From Rhizobium freirei PRF 81 (lineage in GTDB: Bacteria; Pseudomonadota; Alphaproteobacteria; Rhizobiales; Rhizobiaceae), in contig NZ_AQHN01000077.1 in NCBI RefSeq assembly GCF_000359745.1, positions 1 to 64,000 on the forward strand: 64,000 nt of DNA. Reading direction: 5' to 3'. A model generated the notes under the pieces. It made no database searches, was not told the DNA's origin, and worked only from the letters and a program-made list of their open reading frames with translations. The position numbers were made by a program, and so were the translations under genes. Positions 1 to 8,457 of this stretch are shown one piece after another. Positions within the stretch are counted from its first letter, which is position 1. Each line of letters begins with the position of its first letter.

Positions 1-2
1 AA

Positions 3-47
3 GGCATTTCCTGTAAACTCGTACAGCGGTTTTCCGCCGGAAATGCC
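3..47. repeat. RIME-like intergenic palindrome downstream of alr
   Basis: The 9-bp arms GGCATTTCC (3-11) and GGAAATGCC (39-47) are exact reverse complements. An inner TGTA/TACA pair (12-15 with 22-25) extends the fold. It lies just past the 3' end of alr (stop at 61), so it may act as a terminator, or it may be one of the dispersed rhizobial palindromes. There is no clear T-run, which favours a repeat over a simple intrinsic terminator. Confidence 0.5.
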
Positions 48-60
48 CTAACGTTCCGGG

Positions 61-1224
61 CTATTCCTCGACCTCTTCCGAGATATACCGCCGCTCGTGC
101 CTGAGACCCATGCTCGTCAGCATCTCGTAGCCGATCGTACCGGCTGCTCGGGCTGCATCGTCGACCAGGATATTGCTGCCGAAGAGCTCGATATAATCGC
201 CGGCACGCGCCAGGTTTTCCGGCAGCTCGGTCACGTCGAAGATGGTGAGGTCCATGGTGATGCGGCCGGCAACCGGCACCTTGTGTCCGGCAATGAAGCC
301 ATGGCCGGCGGCGACGTCGGTCTGGCGCAGCGGCACGCCGGCGCTCGACAGGCTGCGCATGTAGCCATCCGCATAGCCGGCCGAGACGATCGCCAGCCGG
401 CTGTCGCGTGTCAGCCGAAGCGCGCGGCCGTAGCCCACCGTTTCACCCGCTTTGACGGAGCGGGTCTGGATGATCCGCGCCTCGGCTGTTGCCACCGGGC
501 GCATCGGATTGGCGATGCCGGGAACGGCCTCACCGCCATAGGTGGCGATACCGGGGCGGGTGAGATCGAAATGATACTCCGGCCCGAGGAAGATGCCGGC
601 CGAATTGGCAAGGCTCGCCTCGATCCCGTCGAAAGCGGTGCTGACCTTGCGGAAGGCTTCCAGCTGCTGCCGGTTCATCGCATTGGAGGGATCGTCTCCG
701 CAGGCAAGGTGGCTCATCACGAGCACCGGCGCGAAGCTTGCCGGGCGGGACACGTCGTCGGCGAGCGCGATTGCGTCCTCCATCGGCAGGCCGAGCCTGT
801 TAAAGCCGGTATCGACCTGCAATGCGCAAGGATAGTCGCCGTATTCGGACAGCACCGACATCCAGAACGTCAGCTGCTCCTCGGAGGCGATGACGGGAAC
901 GAGATCGTTTTCGAAGAAGGTCCGTTCCATGCCCGGCCAGATGCCGCAGAGCACGAAGATGCGCGCTTCCGGCGCGTAGAGCCGCAAGGTCGCGCCTTCG
1001 TCGGCCGTGGCGACGAAGAAATCGCGCGCTCCGGCCGCGTAAAGGGTCTCGCCGACATCCTCGATTCCGAGCCCGTAGGCGTCTGCCTTGACGACGGCGG
1101 CGGTGCGGGCGCTCCCCGAACGGCGGGCCATCTCGCGCCAGTTTTCGACGAGAGCGCCGAGATCCACCGTCAACCGCAGGCCGGCGGAAGCGAAAGCGTC
1201 GTAATCATCGAAATTGTCTGTCAT
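61..1224 (-). CDS. alr: Alanine racemase
   Basis: Cytoplasmic PLP enzyme that interconverts L- and D-alanine and so supplies D-Ala for peptidoglycan. The 387-residue length is normal for the family. The PLP lysine is K46 in the AVVKADAYG motif near the N-terminus of the TIM barrel. The second catalytic base is Y284 in GYADG, at the start of the C-terminal beta domain. It follows dnaB on the same strand after a 112-bp gap, the usual rhizobial order (rplI-dnaB-alr), so it is probably read in the same direction as part of that cluster. The alr family includes both biosynthetic and catabolic (dadX-type) forms; the context of essential genes supports the biosynthetic form. Confidence 0.95.
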   Translation of the reverse strand: MTDNFDDYDAFASAGLRLTVDLGALVENWREMARRSGSARTAAVVKADAYGLGIEDVGETLYAAGARDFFVATADEGATLRLYAPEARIFVLCGIWPGMERTFFENDLVPVIASEEQLTFWMSVLSEYGDYPCALQVDTGFNRLGLPMEDAIALADDVSRPASFAPVLVMSHLACGDDPSNAMNRQQLEAFRKVSTAFDGIEASLANSAGIFLGPEYHFDLTRPGIATYGGEAVPGIANPMRPVATAEARIIQTRSVKAGETVGYGRALRLTRDSRLAIVSAGYADGYMRSLSSAGVPLRQTDVAAGHGFIAGHKVPVAGRITMDLTIFDVTELPENLARAGDYIELFGSNILVDDAARAAGTIGYEMLTSMGLRHERRYISEEVEE

Positions 1225-1336
1225 GGAGCCGCCTTAACGAAGAAATGGCCGGAGGTGATGTCGCTCCGGCCAGGATAATGATCATCGATGAAAAGAAAAA
1301 GTGCTGCGGCGCATTATGCGCCGCAAAGCTCTCTTG

Positions 1337-2833
1337 TCAGTGCTCTTCGTATTGAATGAACGAGGAGTCGGCGAGATCGGCGAAGCGCGTGAATTCCGAC
1401 TGGAAGGCGAGCTTCACCGTGCCGGTCGGTCCGTGGCGCTGCTTGGCAATGATGACGTCTGCCGTGCCCTTCACGCGCTCGAACTGGGCTTCCCATTCGG
1501 CATATTTAGGATCGTTGATATCGCGTGGCTCGGAGTTCTTCACGTAATATTCCTCGCGGAACACGAAGAGCACAACGTCGGCGTCCTGCTCGATGGAGCC
1601 GGATTCACGAAGGTCGGACAGCTGCGGCCGCTTGTCTTCGCGGCTTTCGACGGCACGCGAGAGCTGGGAGAGCGCGATGATCGGAACGTTCAGCTCCTTG
1701 CCGAGCGCCTTCAGGCCGGTGGTGATCTGCGTGATTTCCTGGACGCGGTTCTCGTTCGATTTTCCCGAGCCGGTCATCAGCTGGACGTAGTCGACCACCA
1801 GAACGTCGAGGCCGCGCTGTCGCTTCAGACGACGCGCGCGCGCCGACAATTGCGCAATCGAGATACCACCGGTCTGGTCGATATAGAGTGGCACCTTCTG
1901 CATCATCATCGAGCATGCGACCAGCTTTTCGAAGTCTGCGTCGTTGATGTCGCCGCGGCGGATTTTCGAGGAGGAGACTTCCGTCTGCTCGGAGATGATA
2001 CGGGTGGCGAGCTGTTCTGAGGACATTTCCAGCGAGTAGAAGCCGACGACGCCGCCGTTCTTCGCCTTGGTCGAACCGTCCGGCTGCACCTCGCCCTCGA
2101 AAGCGGCGGCGATGTTGTAGGCGATGTTGGTGGCGAGCGAGGTCTTGCCCATGCCGGGACGGCCCGCAAGGACGATCAAGTCGGAGCGCTGCAGGCCGCC
2201 CATCTTGCTGTCCAGCGAGTGGATGCCGGTCGAGATGCCGGAAAGGCCGCCGTCTCGCTCTTTGGCGACGGCGGCCATATCGATCGCCAGCGCCACGGCG
2301 TCGTTGAAGGCCTGGAAGCCGCCGTCGTAGCGGCCGTTTTCGGCAAGTTCGAACAGCCGGCGTTCGGTATCTTCGATCTGCGTCTGCGGCGGCATGTCGA
2401 GCGGCGCATCAAAGGCGATATTGACCATGTCCTCGCCGATGGTGATCAGCGCCCGGCGCAGAGCCAGATCGTAGATGGCGCGGCCGTAATCCTCGGCATT
2501 GATGATCGACACGGCTTCGACGGCGAGACGGGCGAGATATTGCGCGACCGTCATGTCGCCGACCTTCTCCTCCGCCGGCACGAAGCTCTTGATGGTGACC
2601 GGATTGGCAGTCTTGCCCATGCGGATGATGTCGCCGGCGACCTCGAAGATCTTCCGGTGCAGCGGCTCATAGAGATGGATCGGCTTCAGGAAGTCGGAGA
2701 CGCGGTAATAGGCATCGTTATTGACGAGGATGGCACCGAGCAGAGCCTGTTCCGCCTCGATATTGTTGGGCGCTTCGCGATAATGCTGTTCGGCGGGAGC
2801 AATGGCGGCGAGCTTGCGCGCAGCTTCGTTCAT
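1337..2833 (-). CDS. dnaB: Replicative DNA helicase DnaB
   Basis: Hexameric 5'-3' helicase that unwinds DNA at the replication fork. It has an N-terminal DnaB domain (the stretch around NIEAEQALLGAIL) and a RecA-like C-terminal domain with Walker A GRPGMGKT at about residues 224-231. DVLVVDYVQLM forms the Walker B region and SQLSRAVE follows. The reading frame allows an ATG at 2848; I chose the ATG at 2833 because the protein then begins MNEAARKL, the usual rhizobial form, and has purine-rich GAGATGG in front of it. It is 498 residues, normal for the family. No intein is visible at the P-loop. In most rhizobia rplI lies directly upstream; here an efflux operon on the other strand separates them. 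Confidence 0.95.
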   Translation of the reverse strand: MNEAARKLAAIAPAEQHYREAPNNIEAEQALLGAILVNNDAYYRVSDFLKPIHLYEPLHRKIFEVAGDIIRMGKTANPVTIKSFVPAEEKVGDMTVAQYLARLAVEAVSIINAEDYGRAIYDLALRRALITIGEDMVNIAFDAPLDMPPQTQIEDTERRLFELAENGRYDGGFQAFNDAVALAIDMAAVAKERDGGLSGISTGIHSLDSKMGGLQRSDLIVLAGRPGMGKTSLATNIAYNIAAAFEGEVQPDGSTKAKNGGVVGFYSLEMSSEQLATRIISEQTEVSSSKIRRGDINDADFEKLVACSMMMQKVPLYIDQTGGISIAQLSARARRLKRQRGLDVLVVDYVQLMTGSGKSNENRVQEITQITTGLKALGKELNVPIIALSQLSRAVESREDKRPQLSDLRESGSIEQDADVVLFVFREEYYVKNSEPRDINDPKYAEWEAQFERVKGTADVIIAKQRHGPTGTVKLAFQSEFTRFADLADSSFIQYEEH

Positions 2834-3181
2834 TTTCCATCTCTTCATGCTTTAGGGTATCGACTGGTTTGCGATGATCCGGTGTCATGGTCAACCGCGC
2901 AAATGGGCGGCCATGCCAGGCGGGATGAATAGGCCCGGCCTATCAACGTTGTTCCACTCGTCCACAGGGACAAGTTTCCGCCACGTAAAAAATCCCTTGT
3001 GGCCACTTTGCAACGCAACGATCGACACACGAATCACTTATGCAAAGCATCCGTGGGGAATATTTTAGCCGGGTCTTGCGCCGCACGCATCAGCTGTTGC
3101 GGCTATCATGCTTGAAAAACTACGAAAATCCGGTTATTTCCTATAAATAGGGTAGGATGCTAATAGTATAAAGTTGCAATA
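2834..3181. other. Divergent intergenic region dnaB / marR
   Basis: About 350 bp shared by the divergent dnaB and marR starts. It is more AT-rich toward marR. The marR-proximal end holds a candidate promoter and a small palindrome, listed separately. I found no convincing -10/-35 pair for dnaB and no RNA gene. Confidence 0.5.
3111..3151 (+). promoter_or_regulatory. Candidate marR promoter and operator
   Basis: A -35-like CTTGAA (3111-3116), a 17-bp spacer and TTATTT (3134-3139) form a plausible sigma-70 promoter. Directly downstream, CCTAT (3140-3144) and ATAGG (3147-3151) form an inverted repeat with a 2-bp spacer, placed where transcription would begin. MarR proteins usually bind short palindromes over their own promoters, so this is a reasonable autorepression site. 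That is inference from position and symmetry only. Confidence 0.4.
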
Positions 3182-3625
3182 ATGCCAGGTGCGCCATCAA
3201 GACAAGAACTCTTCGACGACCTTTCTGCGTTCAATCGCAAGCTGAGAGCGACCTTTGACGCCCTCGTTCGCGAACACGGCATGACTCTCTCCCGCGCCAG
3301 GGTCTTTCGCATACTTGCCCGCCGGGATGGGATCAACCAGAGGGAGCTCGCCGACGACCTGGAGCTTGAGACGCCGACGCTTGTGCGTATCCTCGACGCC
3401 ATGGAGGCGCAGAATTTCATCGAGCGCCGTGCGGCCCAATCCGATCGCCGCGCTAAGCAGATCTTCATGACGGAATCAGGAAAAGTCGTTGCCGCCGAGG
3501 TCGAGGCTCTTGCCACCAGTGTGCGCGCGGATATCTTGGAGGGGATTTCGGACGAGGATATCGGCATGGCGCTCACGGTTATCCGCGCTATGACTGCCAA
3601 TCTCCAGAATGTGGGCAAATCATGA
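3182..3625 (+). CDS. MarR-family transcriptional regulator
   Basis: A 147-residue winged-helix regulator. The MarR core is visible: LSRARVFRILARRDGINQRELAD is the start of the helix-turn-helix, LETPTLVRILDAMEAQNFIERR is the recognition helix, and SDRRAKQIFMTESG is the wing. MarR proteins are usually dimeric repressors that release DNA on binding phenolic or lipophilic ligands. It ends 8 bp before the MFS transporter start and is followed by an HlyD-type adaptor, the standard arrangement of a self-regulated emrRAB-like multidrug efflux operon. The inducer cannot be read from the sequence. Confidence 0.88.
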   Translation: MPGAPSRQELFDDLSAFNRKLRATFDALVREHGMTLSRARVFRILARRDGINQRELADDLELETPTLVRILDAMEAQNFIERRAAQSDRRAKQIFMTESGKVVAAEVEALATSVRADILEGISDEDIGMALTVIRAMTANLQNVGKS

Positions 3626-3633
3626 GGTAGCGC

Positions 3634-5280
3634 ATGAGCGGTGATCCGGGCTCGGTCGCCAACGCGGAGGCCAACGCCGCCCCACCCGCACCGCCGCCTA
3701 TGCCAGGCTGGAAAGTGCCGCTCTATATTGCGGCATCGGTCATGTTCTTCCTGACCCAGGGACTGGGTCTCAATCTCGCCTTCGCCAATCTCACGCAGAT
3801 CCAGGGAAGCATCGCGGCGACGACGACCGAGTCCGTTTGGCTCTCAGCCGCCTATATGGCGCCCAATGTCAGTCTCGCCATCGCGCTGGTGAAGATCCGC
3901 CTGCAATATGGCGTACGCAATTTTGCCGAAGTCAGCATTCTCGGCTTCGTGCTCGCCTCGCTGCTCAATCTCTTCGTTTCCGATCTGCACTCCGCCATCG
4001 TCGTCCGCTTCCTGAGCGGCATTGCCGGCGCACCGCTCTCGACGCTGGGCTTCCTCTATATGCTGGAGGCCTTCGAGCCGGCAAAGAAGCTGACGGTCGG
4101 CGTCAGCCTGGCGATGATGAATACGCTGCTTGCCGCCCCGATCACCCGCCTCGTCTCGCCATCGCTGCTGGATTACGGCGAATGGCGCGGTCTTTATACG
4201 CTCGAGATGGCGCTGGCGCTGCTGGTGATGCCGATCATCTATCTGCTGCCACTGACGCCGCCGCCGCGCGTCAAGGTTATCGTAATGGGCGACATTTTCA
4301 GCTACATGCTTGTGGCGATCGGGTTCGGCTGTCTTGCCGTCGTCCTGTCGGTCGGGCGCCTTTATTGGTGGCTGGAGGTGCCTTGGCTCGGCGTCGTGCT
4401 GGCGGTCGGCATCGCCTCGATCACCGCCGCAATCGTCGTCGACCTGAGACGGGCAACGCCACTGATAGACGTCCGCTGGCTGCTGCGACCGGAAATCCTG
4501 CATCTGACGGCGATCCTTCTGATCTTCCGCCTGATCGCGGCCGAACAGACCTATGTCGTCATGACCCTCTATCAGAATGCGGTCGGTCTTCTCTATGATC
4601 AGCTGGCCATGCTCTATTGGATCATCCTGGCCTTCTCGATCATAGGCGGGCTCATCTGCACTGTGTTCATGAATTATGGATTCAGCTGGCAGATCCAGCT
4701 CGTCGCGCTCATCCTGATGGGGGTGGGCTCGCTGATGGATGCGCAGGTGACGAACCTCACCCGGCCCGAACAGATGTATCTCAGCCAGGCGCTGGTCGCG
4801 GCCGGTGCGGCCCTGTTTCTGCCGCCATCCATGTCCGAAGGCTTCAAGGCGGCGTTGAGCAAGGGGCCGCCCTATCTGGTGACCTTCTTCGTCGTCTTCA
4901 CCTTCACCCAGAGCATCGGCGGCCTTATCGGCTCGGCCTTCTACGGCACGCTGATCATCATTCGCGAGAAGTTCCATTCCGCCGTATTGGTCGAACGTGT
5001 GCTTCTGGCCGACCCGCATGTGGCCGAACGCGCCAGCCAGCTTTCGTCCGCCTATGGCAAGGTGATCGGGGATAGCGCGCTTCTGAAGGGGGAGGGGCTG
5101 GCGCTGCTCGGATCGCAGGTGAGCCACGAGGCCAACATGCTCGCCTATGGCGACGCATTCTTCGTTGCCGCCATGATCGCCTTCCTGTCGCTTGCAGGCC
5201 TCTCAATCCATGTCTTCTTCCGCTTCGTCAGATCTCGCCTGATCGAGGATCGGACGCAGGCCGTGACATCCAACCCATGA
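3634..5280 (+). CDS. MFS multidrug efflux permease (DHA2/EmrB-like)
   Basis: Inner-membrane proton-driven exporter of 548 residues. The length and spacing of hydrophobic segments fit the 14-helix DHA2 type. The N-terminus is Pro/Ala-rich and cytoplasmic, and the first helix begins near residue 28 (VPLYIAASVMFFLTQG). A long stretch before the last helix (about residues 445-500) is hydrophilic and would be periplasmic, as in EmrB. It sits between a MarR regulator and an HlyD-family adaptor, so the three probably form a tripartite pump with an outer membrane channel coded elsewhere. Substrates are likely hydrophobic drugs or plant phenolics, which is inference from the family. Confidence 0.85.
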   Translation: MSGDPGSVANAEANAAPPAPPPMPGWKVPLYIAASVMFFLTQGLGLNLAFANLTQIQGSIAATTTESVWLSAAYMAPNVSLAIALVKIRLQYGVRNFAEVSILGFVLASLLNLFVSDLHSAIVVRFLSGIAGAPLSTLGFLYMLEAFEPAKKLTVGVSLAMMNTLLAAPITRLVSPSLLDYGEWRGLYTLEMALALLVMPIIYLLPLTPPPRVKVIVMGDIFSYMLVAIGFGCLAVVLSVGRLYWWLEVPWLGVVLAVGIASITAAIVVDLRRATPLIDVRWLLRPEILHLTAILLIFRLIAAEQTYVVMTLYQNAVGLLYDQLAMLYWIILAFSIIGGLICTVFMNYGFSWQIQLVALILMGVGSLMDAQVTNLTRPEQMYLSQALVAAGAALFLPPSMSEGFKAALSKGPPYLVTFFVVFTFTQSIGGLIGSAFYGTLIIIREKFHSAVLVERVLLADPHVAERASQLSSAYGKVIGDSALLKGEGLALLGSQVSHEANMLAYGDAFFVAAMIAFLSLAGLSIHVFFRFVRSRLIEDRTQAVTSNP

Positions 5281-5298
5281 GGATATGAAGTTAGCTCC

Positions 5299-6366
5299 AT
5301 GCCGAGGCTCGTTCGCTCTCCCATCGAAGTCATCGCCGTTCTCGCCGGTATCGGCGGCGTCATGCTGGTGCTCTATGCCTGGCACCTGCCGCCATTCAAA
5401 ACCTCCGTCGAGACCACCGATGACGCCTATGTCAAAGGCTATGTCACGACCATCAGCCCGCAGGTCAACGGCTATATCACCGATGTGCCGATCAAGGACT
5501 ACAAGCTCGTCAAGGAGGGCGACGTGCTCGCCCAGATCGATGATCGCATCTACAAGCAGAAGGTGGCGCAGGCACGGGCGACGCTCGCCGGACAGAAGGC
5601 GGCACTCGCCAATTCGCAGCAGCAGGAGCAGGCGGCCAAGGCTGGCATCGCCTCCAGCCAGGCGCAGATCGATAGTGCCAATGCTGCGCTCAAACGCGCC
5701 CAGCTCGCCGCTGATCGCGTCACGACGCTGGTTTCCAGGGGCGTATCGACGACAAGCGATTCCGAACAGGCGCAGGCGACGCTGCAGCAGGCGCAAGCAT
5801 CGCTTAATCAAGCCAAGGCCGGCCTTGACGTATCCCAGCAGAACCTGACGACGATCATCGTCAACCGCGCTTCGCTCGAGGCCGGCGTCAGTGGTGCGGA
5901 GGCCGCCGTGCAGCTTGCCGATATCGATCTCGACAATACGACGATCAGGGCGCCGCGCGATGGCCGGGTCGGCGAGGTCGGCGTGCGCCTCGGCCAATAT
6001 GTGACACCCGGCACGCAGCTCATGGGTCTCGTTCCGAAGGACATCTGGGTCATCGCCAATTTCAAGGAGACCCAGCTCGACGGCATGAAGCTCGATCAAC
6101 CTGTGACGATCACCGTGGATGCGCTCGGTCATCGCGATATCAAGGGCCGTATCCAGCGCTTTTCTCCGGCTGCCGGTTCCGAATTCGCCGTCATCAGGCC
6201 GGACAACGCTACCGGCAATTTCACCAAGGTCGCCCAGCGCATCGGCGTCAGGGTCAAGATCGAAGACGGTCAGCCTCTGGCGAATGAACTTGCGCCCGGC
6301 ATGTCCGTGGTCGTTTCGATCGACAAGGATTCGGCTCCGTTGCCGGAGGTCAAGGACGGCGGCTGA
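5299..6366 (+). CDS. HlyD/EmrA-family membrane fusion protein
   Basis: Periplasmic adaptor of a tripartite efflux pump, 355 residues. It has a single N-terminal transmembrane helix (about residues 9-29) and then the first half of a lipoyl/barrel-sandwich domain (TTDDAYVKGYVTTISPQVNG). A long alpha-helical hairpin rich in Ala and Gln follows (about residues 90-210), then the second lipoyl half with the typical TTIRAPRDGRVG motif, and a beta-barrel region. It starts 18 bp after the MFS gene stop. It is the partner of the EmrB-like permease and the last gene of the operon: a strong bidirectional terminator follows. Confidence 0.88.
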   Translation: MPRLVRSPIEVIAVLAGIGGVMLVLYAWHLPPFKTSVETTDDAYVKGYVTTISPQVNGYITDVPIKDYKLVKEGDVLAQIDDRIYKQKVAQARATLAGQKAALANSQQQEQAAKAGIASSQAQIDSANAALKRAQLAADRVTTLVSRGVSTTSDSEQAQATLQQAQASLNQAKAGLDVSQQNLTTIIVNRASLEAGVSGAEAAVQLADIDLDNTTIRAPRDGRVGEVGVRLGQYVTPGTQLMGLVPKDIWVIANFKETQLDGMKLDQPVTITVDALGHRDIKGRIQRFSPAAGSEFAVIRPDNATGNFTKVAQRIGVRVKIEDGQPLANELAPGMSVVVSIDKDSAPLPEVKDGG

Positions 6367-6395
6367 CCGACGAGCCAATCCAATACAGGCAAACA

Positions 6396-6427
6396 AAGAA
6401 GCCTGGGTCGAAAGACCCAGGCTTCTT
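6396..6427. terminator. Bidirectional terminator between emrA-like gene and rplI
   Basis: Perfect 14-bp stem: 6396-6409 (AAGAAGCCTGGGTC) pairs with 6414-6427, closing a GAAA tetraloop. T-rich DNA follows on both strands. It lies between two convergent genes (HlyD stop 6366, rplI stop 6456) and can end both transcripts. Confidence 0.88.
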
Positions 6428-6455
6428 CTTAGGCAATGCTGCGAAGACTTGAAGA

Positions 6456-7034
6456 TCAAGCTTCGTCTTCGGCGTCACGCTCGGCTTCCGGATCGAAGAA
6501 GTCTTCCGGACGCAGGGCGTCTTCGTCGATGCCGTAGATGGCGTCAGCGGAGGTGAGGGTTTCGCCCTTGGCCTGACGCTCGGCTTCTTCAGCGGAACGG
6601 GCAACGTTGAGCTGAACATGGATTTCGACTTCGGCGTGAAGTGCGATGGCAACGTCGTGCAGGCCGATGGCCTTGATCGGCGTGTTCAGGTGAACCTGGC
6701 TGCGGCCGACGGTGAAACCTTCGGCGGCGAGGATTTCGACGACGTCACGGGCAGCGACCGAGCCATAGAGCTGGCCGGTTTCGCCAGCCGAGCGAACGAC
6801 GATGAAGGACTTGCCGGCGAGAACGTCGGCAACCTTCTGGGCTTCGCTCTTGCGCTCGAGGTTGCGGGCTTCGAGCGTTGCGCGCTCGGATTCGAAGCGG
6901 GCCTTGTTGGCGGCGTTGGCGCGCAGCGCCTTGCCGAGCGGCAGCAGGTAGTTACGGGCAAAGCCGTCGCGAACCTTTACCACTTCGCCCATCTGGCCGA
7001 GCTTGGAGATGCGCTCGAGAAGAATGACTTCCAT
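6456..7034 (-). CDS. rplI: 50S ribosomal protein L9
   Basis: Large-subunit protein that binds 23S rRNA and helps keep the reading frame. The start at MEVILLERISKLGQMGEVVKVRDGFARNYLLP is the highly conserved L9 N-terminus; an upstream in-frame ATG at 7091 overlaps the DUF2232 gene and is unlikely. The protein is 192 residues, longer than the approximately 150 of E. coli, because of an acidic C-terminal tail (EDALRPEDFFDPEAERDAEDEA) found in rhizobial L9. It begins 19 bp after DUF2232, in the order rpsF-rpsR-DUF2232-rplI. Confidence 0.95.
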   Translation of the reverse strand: MEVILLERISKLGQMGEVVKVRDGFARNYLLPLGKALRANAANKARFESERATLEARNLERKSEAQKVADVLAGKSFIVVRSAGETGQLYGSVAARDVVEILAAEGFTVGRSQVHLNTPIKAIGLHDVAIALHAEVEIHVQLNVARSAEEAERQAKGETLTSADAIYGIDEDALRPEDFFDPEAERDAEDEA

Positions 7035-7053
7035 TTTCTTGTTCCTTTCGATG

Positions 7054-8034
7054 TCAGATTTTCGTGTCAGTTGGTTTGGATGTATCGGCATTCTTGTTCG
7101 GGGTCAGCGATATCGCCTTGCGGGTATCGTAAAGGCCGAGAACAAGAATGATGAAGAGCGGCAGCGTCGCAAGGACGCACACCAGGTAGCAGAGGATGAG
7201 TGCCGGCAGCCGCCAGTCCTTGCCCCGCGTCCGGTAGTGCAGCGAAGCAAAACCGGAAACGACGAAGCCTGCGCCAAAGGCGCCGAGCACGGCGGCGGCG
7301 ATCAAGCCAGGGACGCCGCCAAAGAAAACGATCACGATCGCCGCGAGGAAGACGAAGATCGCATTGCGGTTCATGCGCAGCGAGGAGGGAATATCCTCGC
7401 GCGGACGAAGATTGTGCTTCGAGGCTGCAACGATCCGTGTCGCCACATAATAGGCGGCCAGCATCATCATGACCCAGATCATGCCCCAGGCGATCGGGAT
7501 CGCGTAGAGCATCAGGAGCTTGGTCTTCGCAATCGCCACCTGATCGATCTGCAGCGCCGGCTGCTGCTGGTCCATGATCTTGACGTAAAGATCGATCATC
7601 TGGCCAACGAGATCGGCGCTATAGCCCATGATCGCGCCGACGATGACAATGACGACGGCTGCAAGCGCGCAAAGATGCAGCATGATGTCGGAGAGCGGAT
7701 ACCATGCCATCAGGTGATCCGGTCCGCCGAGTTCGGAGGCAGGTCGCGCCAGATTGGCGAGATGGCTGAGCCATGCCGGGATCAGCGCCAGCAGAACGAC
7801 GAACAGCCCGAAATAGGTCGATTGCGCTATCGTTCCGACAATGCCTGCGGTGACGACCGCAACGATGACGGCCATGTTGCCCCAGCCGAGGCCGACGATC
7901 AGGATCGGAAGAGCGGAAAGCGCGCCGAAGAGGATGAACAGCAATGGCTGAAGCGTCGCGCCATACACGAGTAGGGCGGCGGTCAGACCGGCGAGCGCGC
8001 CGATGCCAAGCTCTTTTGCGTTCAACTTCTTCAC
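7054..8034 (-). CDS. DUF2232 multi-pass membrane protein
   Basis: A 326-residue integral membrane protein with about eight hydrophobic segments. It matches the alphaproteobacterial DUF2232 proteins found between rpsR and rplI. The start codon appears to be GTG at 8034 (reading KKLNAKELGIGALAG). Function is not established; related proteins in Firmicutes are YybS-like. Its fixed place inside a ribosomal protein cluster implies co-transcription, although a hairpin lies between it and rpsR. No catalytic motif is evident. Confidence 0.8.
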   Translation of the reverse strand: MKKLNAKELGIGALAGLTAALLVYGATLQPLLFILFGALSALPILIVGLGWGNMAVIVAVVTAGIVGTIAQSTYFGLFVVLLALIPAWLSHLANLARPASELGGPDHLMAWYPLSDIMLHLCALAAVVIVIVGAIMGYSADLVGQMIDLYVKIMDQQQPALQIDQVAIAKTKLLMLYAIPIAWGMIWVMMMLAAYYVATRIVAASKHNLRPREDIPSSLRMNRNAIFVFLAAIVIVFFGGVPGLIAAAVLGAFGAGFVVSGFASLHYRTRGKDWRLPALILCYLVCVLATLPLFIILVLGLYDTRKAISLTPNKNADTSKPTDTKI

Positions 8035-8149
8035 GTCGCTGTCCTGCTTCGTATCGAGCAGTTAGAGGATGCCTTCGCCACTCGGGCTGAAAGCCGTCCC
8101 CAACATGGGGTTTCAAGGTTCCGATCCGCGCCCATCGCGAAAGGGAGAA

Positions 8150-8171
8150 GGGAAGGCATGGCTGCCTTCCC
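8150..8171 (-). terminator. Hairpin downstream of rpsR
   Basis: A perfect 9-bp stem GGGAAGGCA (8150-8158) / TGCCTTCCC (8163-8171) with a 4-nt loop, 26 bp past the rpsR stop. On the minus strand only a weak pyrimidine tract (TTCTCCC) follows, so it may attenuate transcription or protect the mRNA end instead of terminating it fully before the DUF2232 gene. Confidence 0.55.
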
Positions 8172-8196
8172 CTAATTCATCCGGCGTCGGCTTTAA

Positions 8197-8445
8197 TTAA
8201 GCGACGACGTAAGGCAGCAGGCCGAGGAAACGGGCGCGCTTGATCGCCTGGGCGAGTTCGCGCTGCTTCTTCTGGGAAACGGCCGTGATGCGGGAAGGAA
8301 CGATCTTGCCGCGCTCGGAAATGTAGCGCTGCAGGAGACGAACGTCCTTATAGTCGATACGCGGCGCATTGGCGCCCGAGAACGGGCAGGTCTTGCGGCG
8401 GCGATGGAACGGACGGCGGACCGGTGCGGAGGAAACTTCAGACAT
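8197..8445 (-). CDS. rpsR: 30S ribosomal protein S18
   Basis: Small-subunit platform protein that pairs with S6. The 82-residue length and the core around RIDYKDVRLLQRYISERGKIVPSRITAVS are diagnostic. The N-terminus CPFSGANAP is typical of alphaproteobacterial S18. The start is the ATG at 8445 (MSEVSSAPVRRPF), preceded by an AAGGAG-type site; it begins 12 bp after rpsF ends, so the two are co-translated, as expected for partners. Confidence 0.96.
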   Translation of the reverse strand: MSEVSSAPVRRPFHRRRKTCPFSGANAPRIDYKDVRLLQRYISERGKIVPSRITAVSQKKQRELAQAIKRARFLGLLPYVVA

Positions 8446-8457
8446 TCTCAAATCTCC

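Noticed and set aside
97..1278. 393-codon open frame on the plus strand opposite alr
   Set aside because: It is antisense to a clear alanine racemase and its product is rich in Arg, His, Gly and Asp without any domain; high GC content makes such antisense frames common.
2834..3181. Possible replication origin near dnaB because of TCCACAGG-like sequence
   Set aside because: No cluster of DnaA boxes (TTATNCACA) and no AT-rich unwinding element with repeats; dnaB location is not a marker of oriC in Rhizobium.
3844..5127. 427-codon minus-strand open frame opposite the MFS gene
   Set aside because: Composition is almost only charged and Gln/His residues, as expected for the antisense of a hydrophobic membrane protein.
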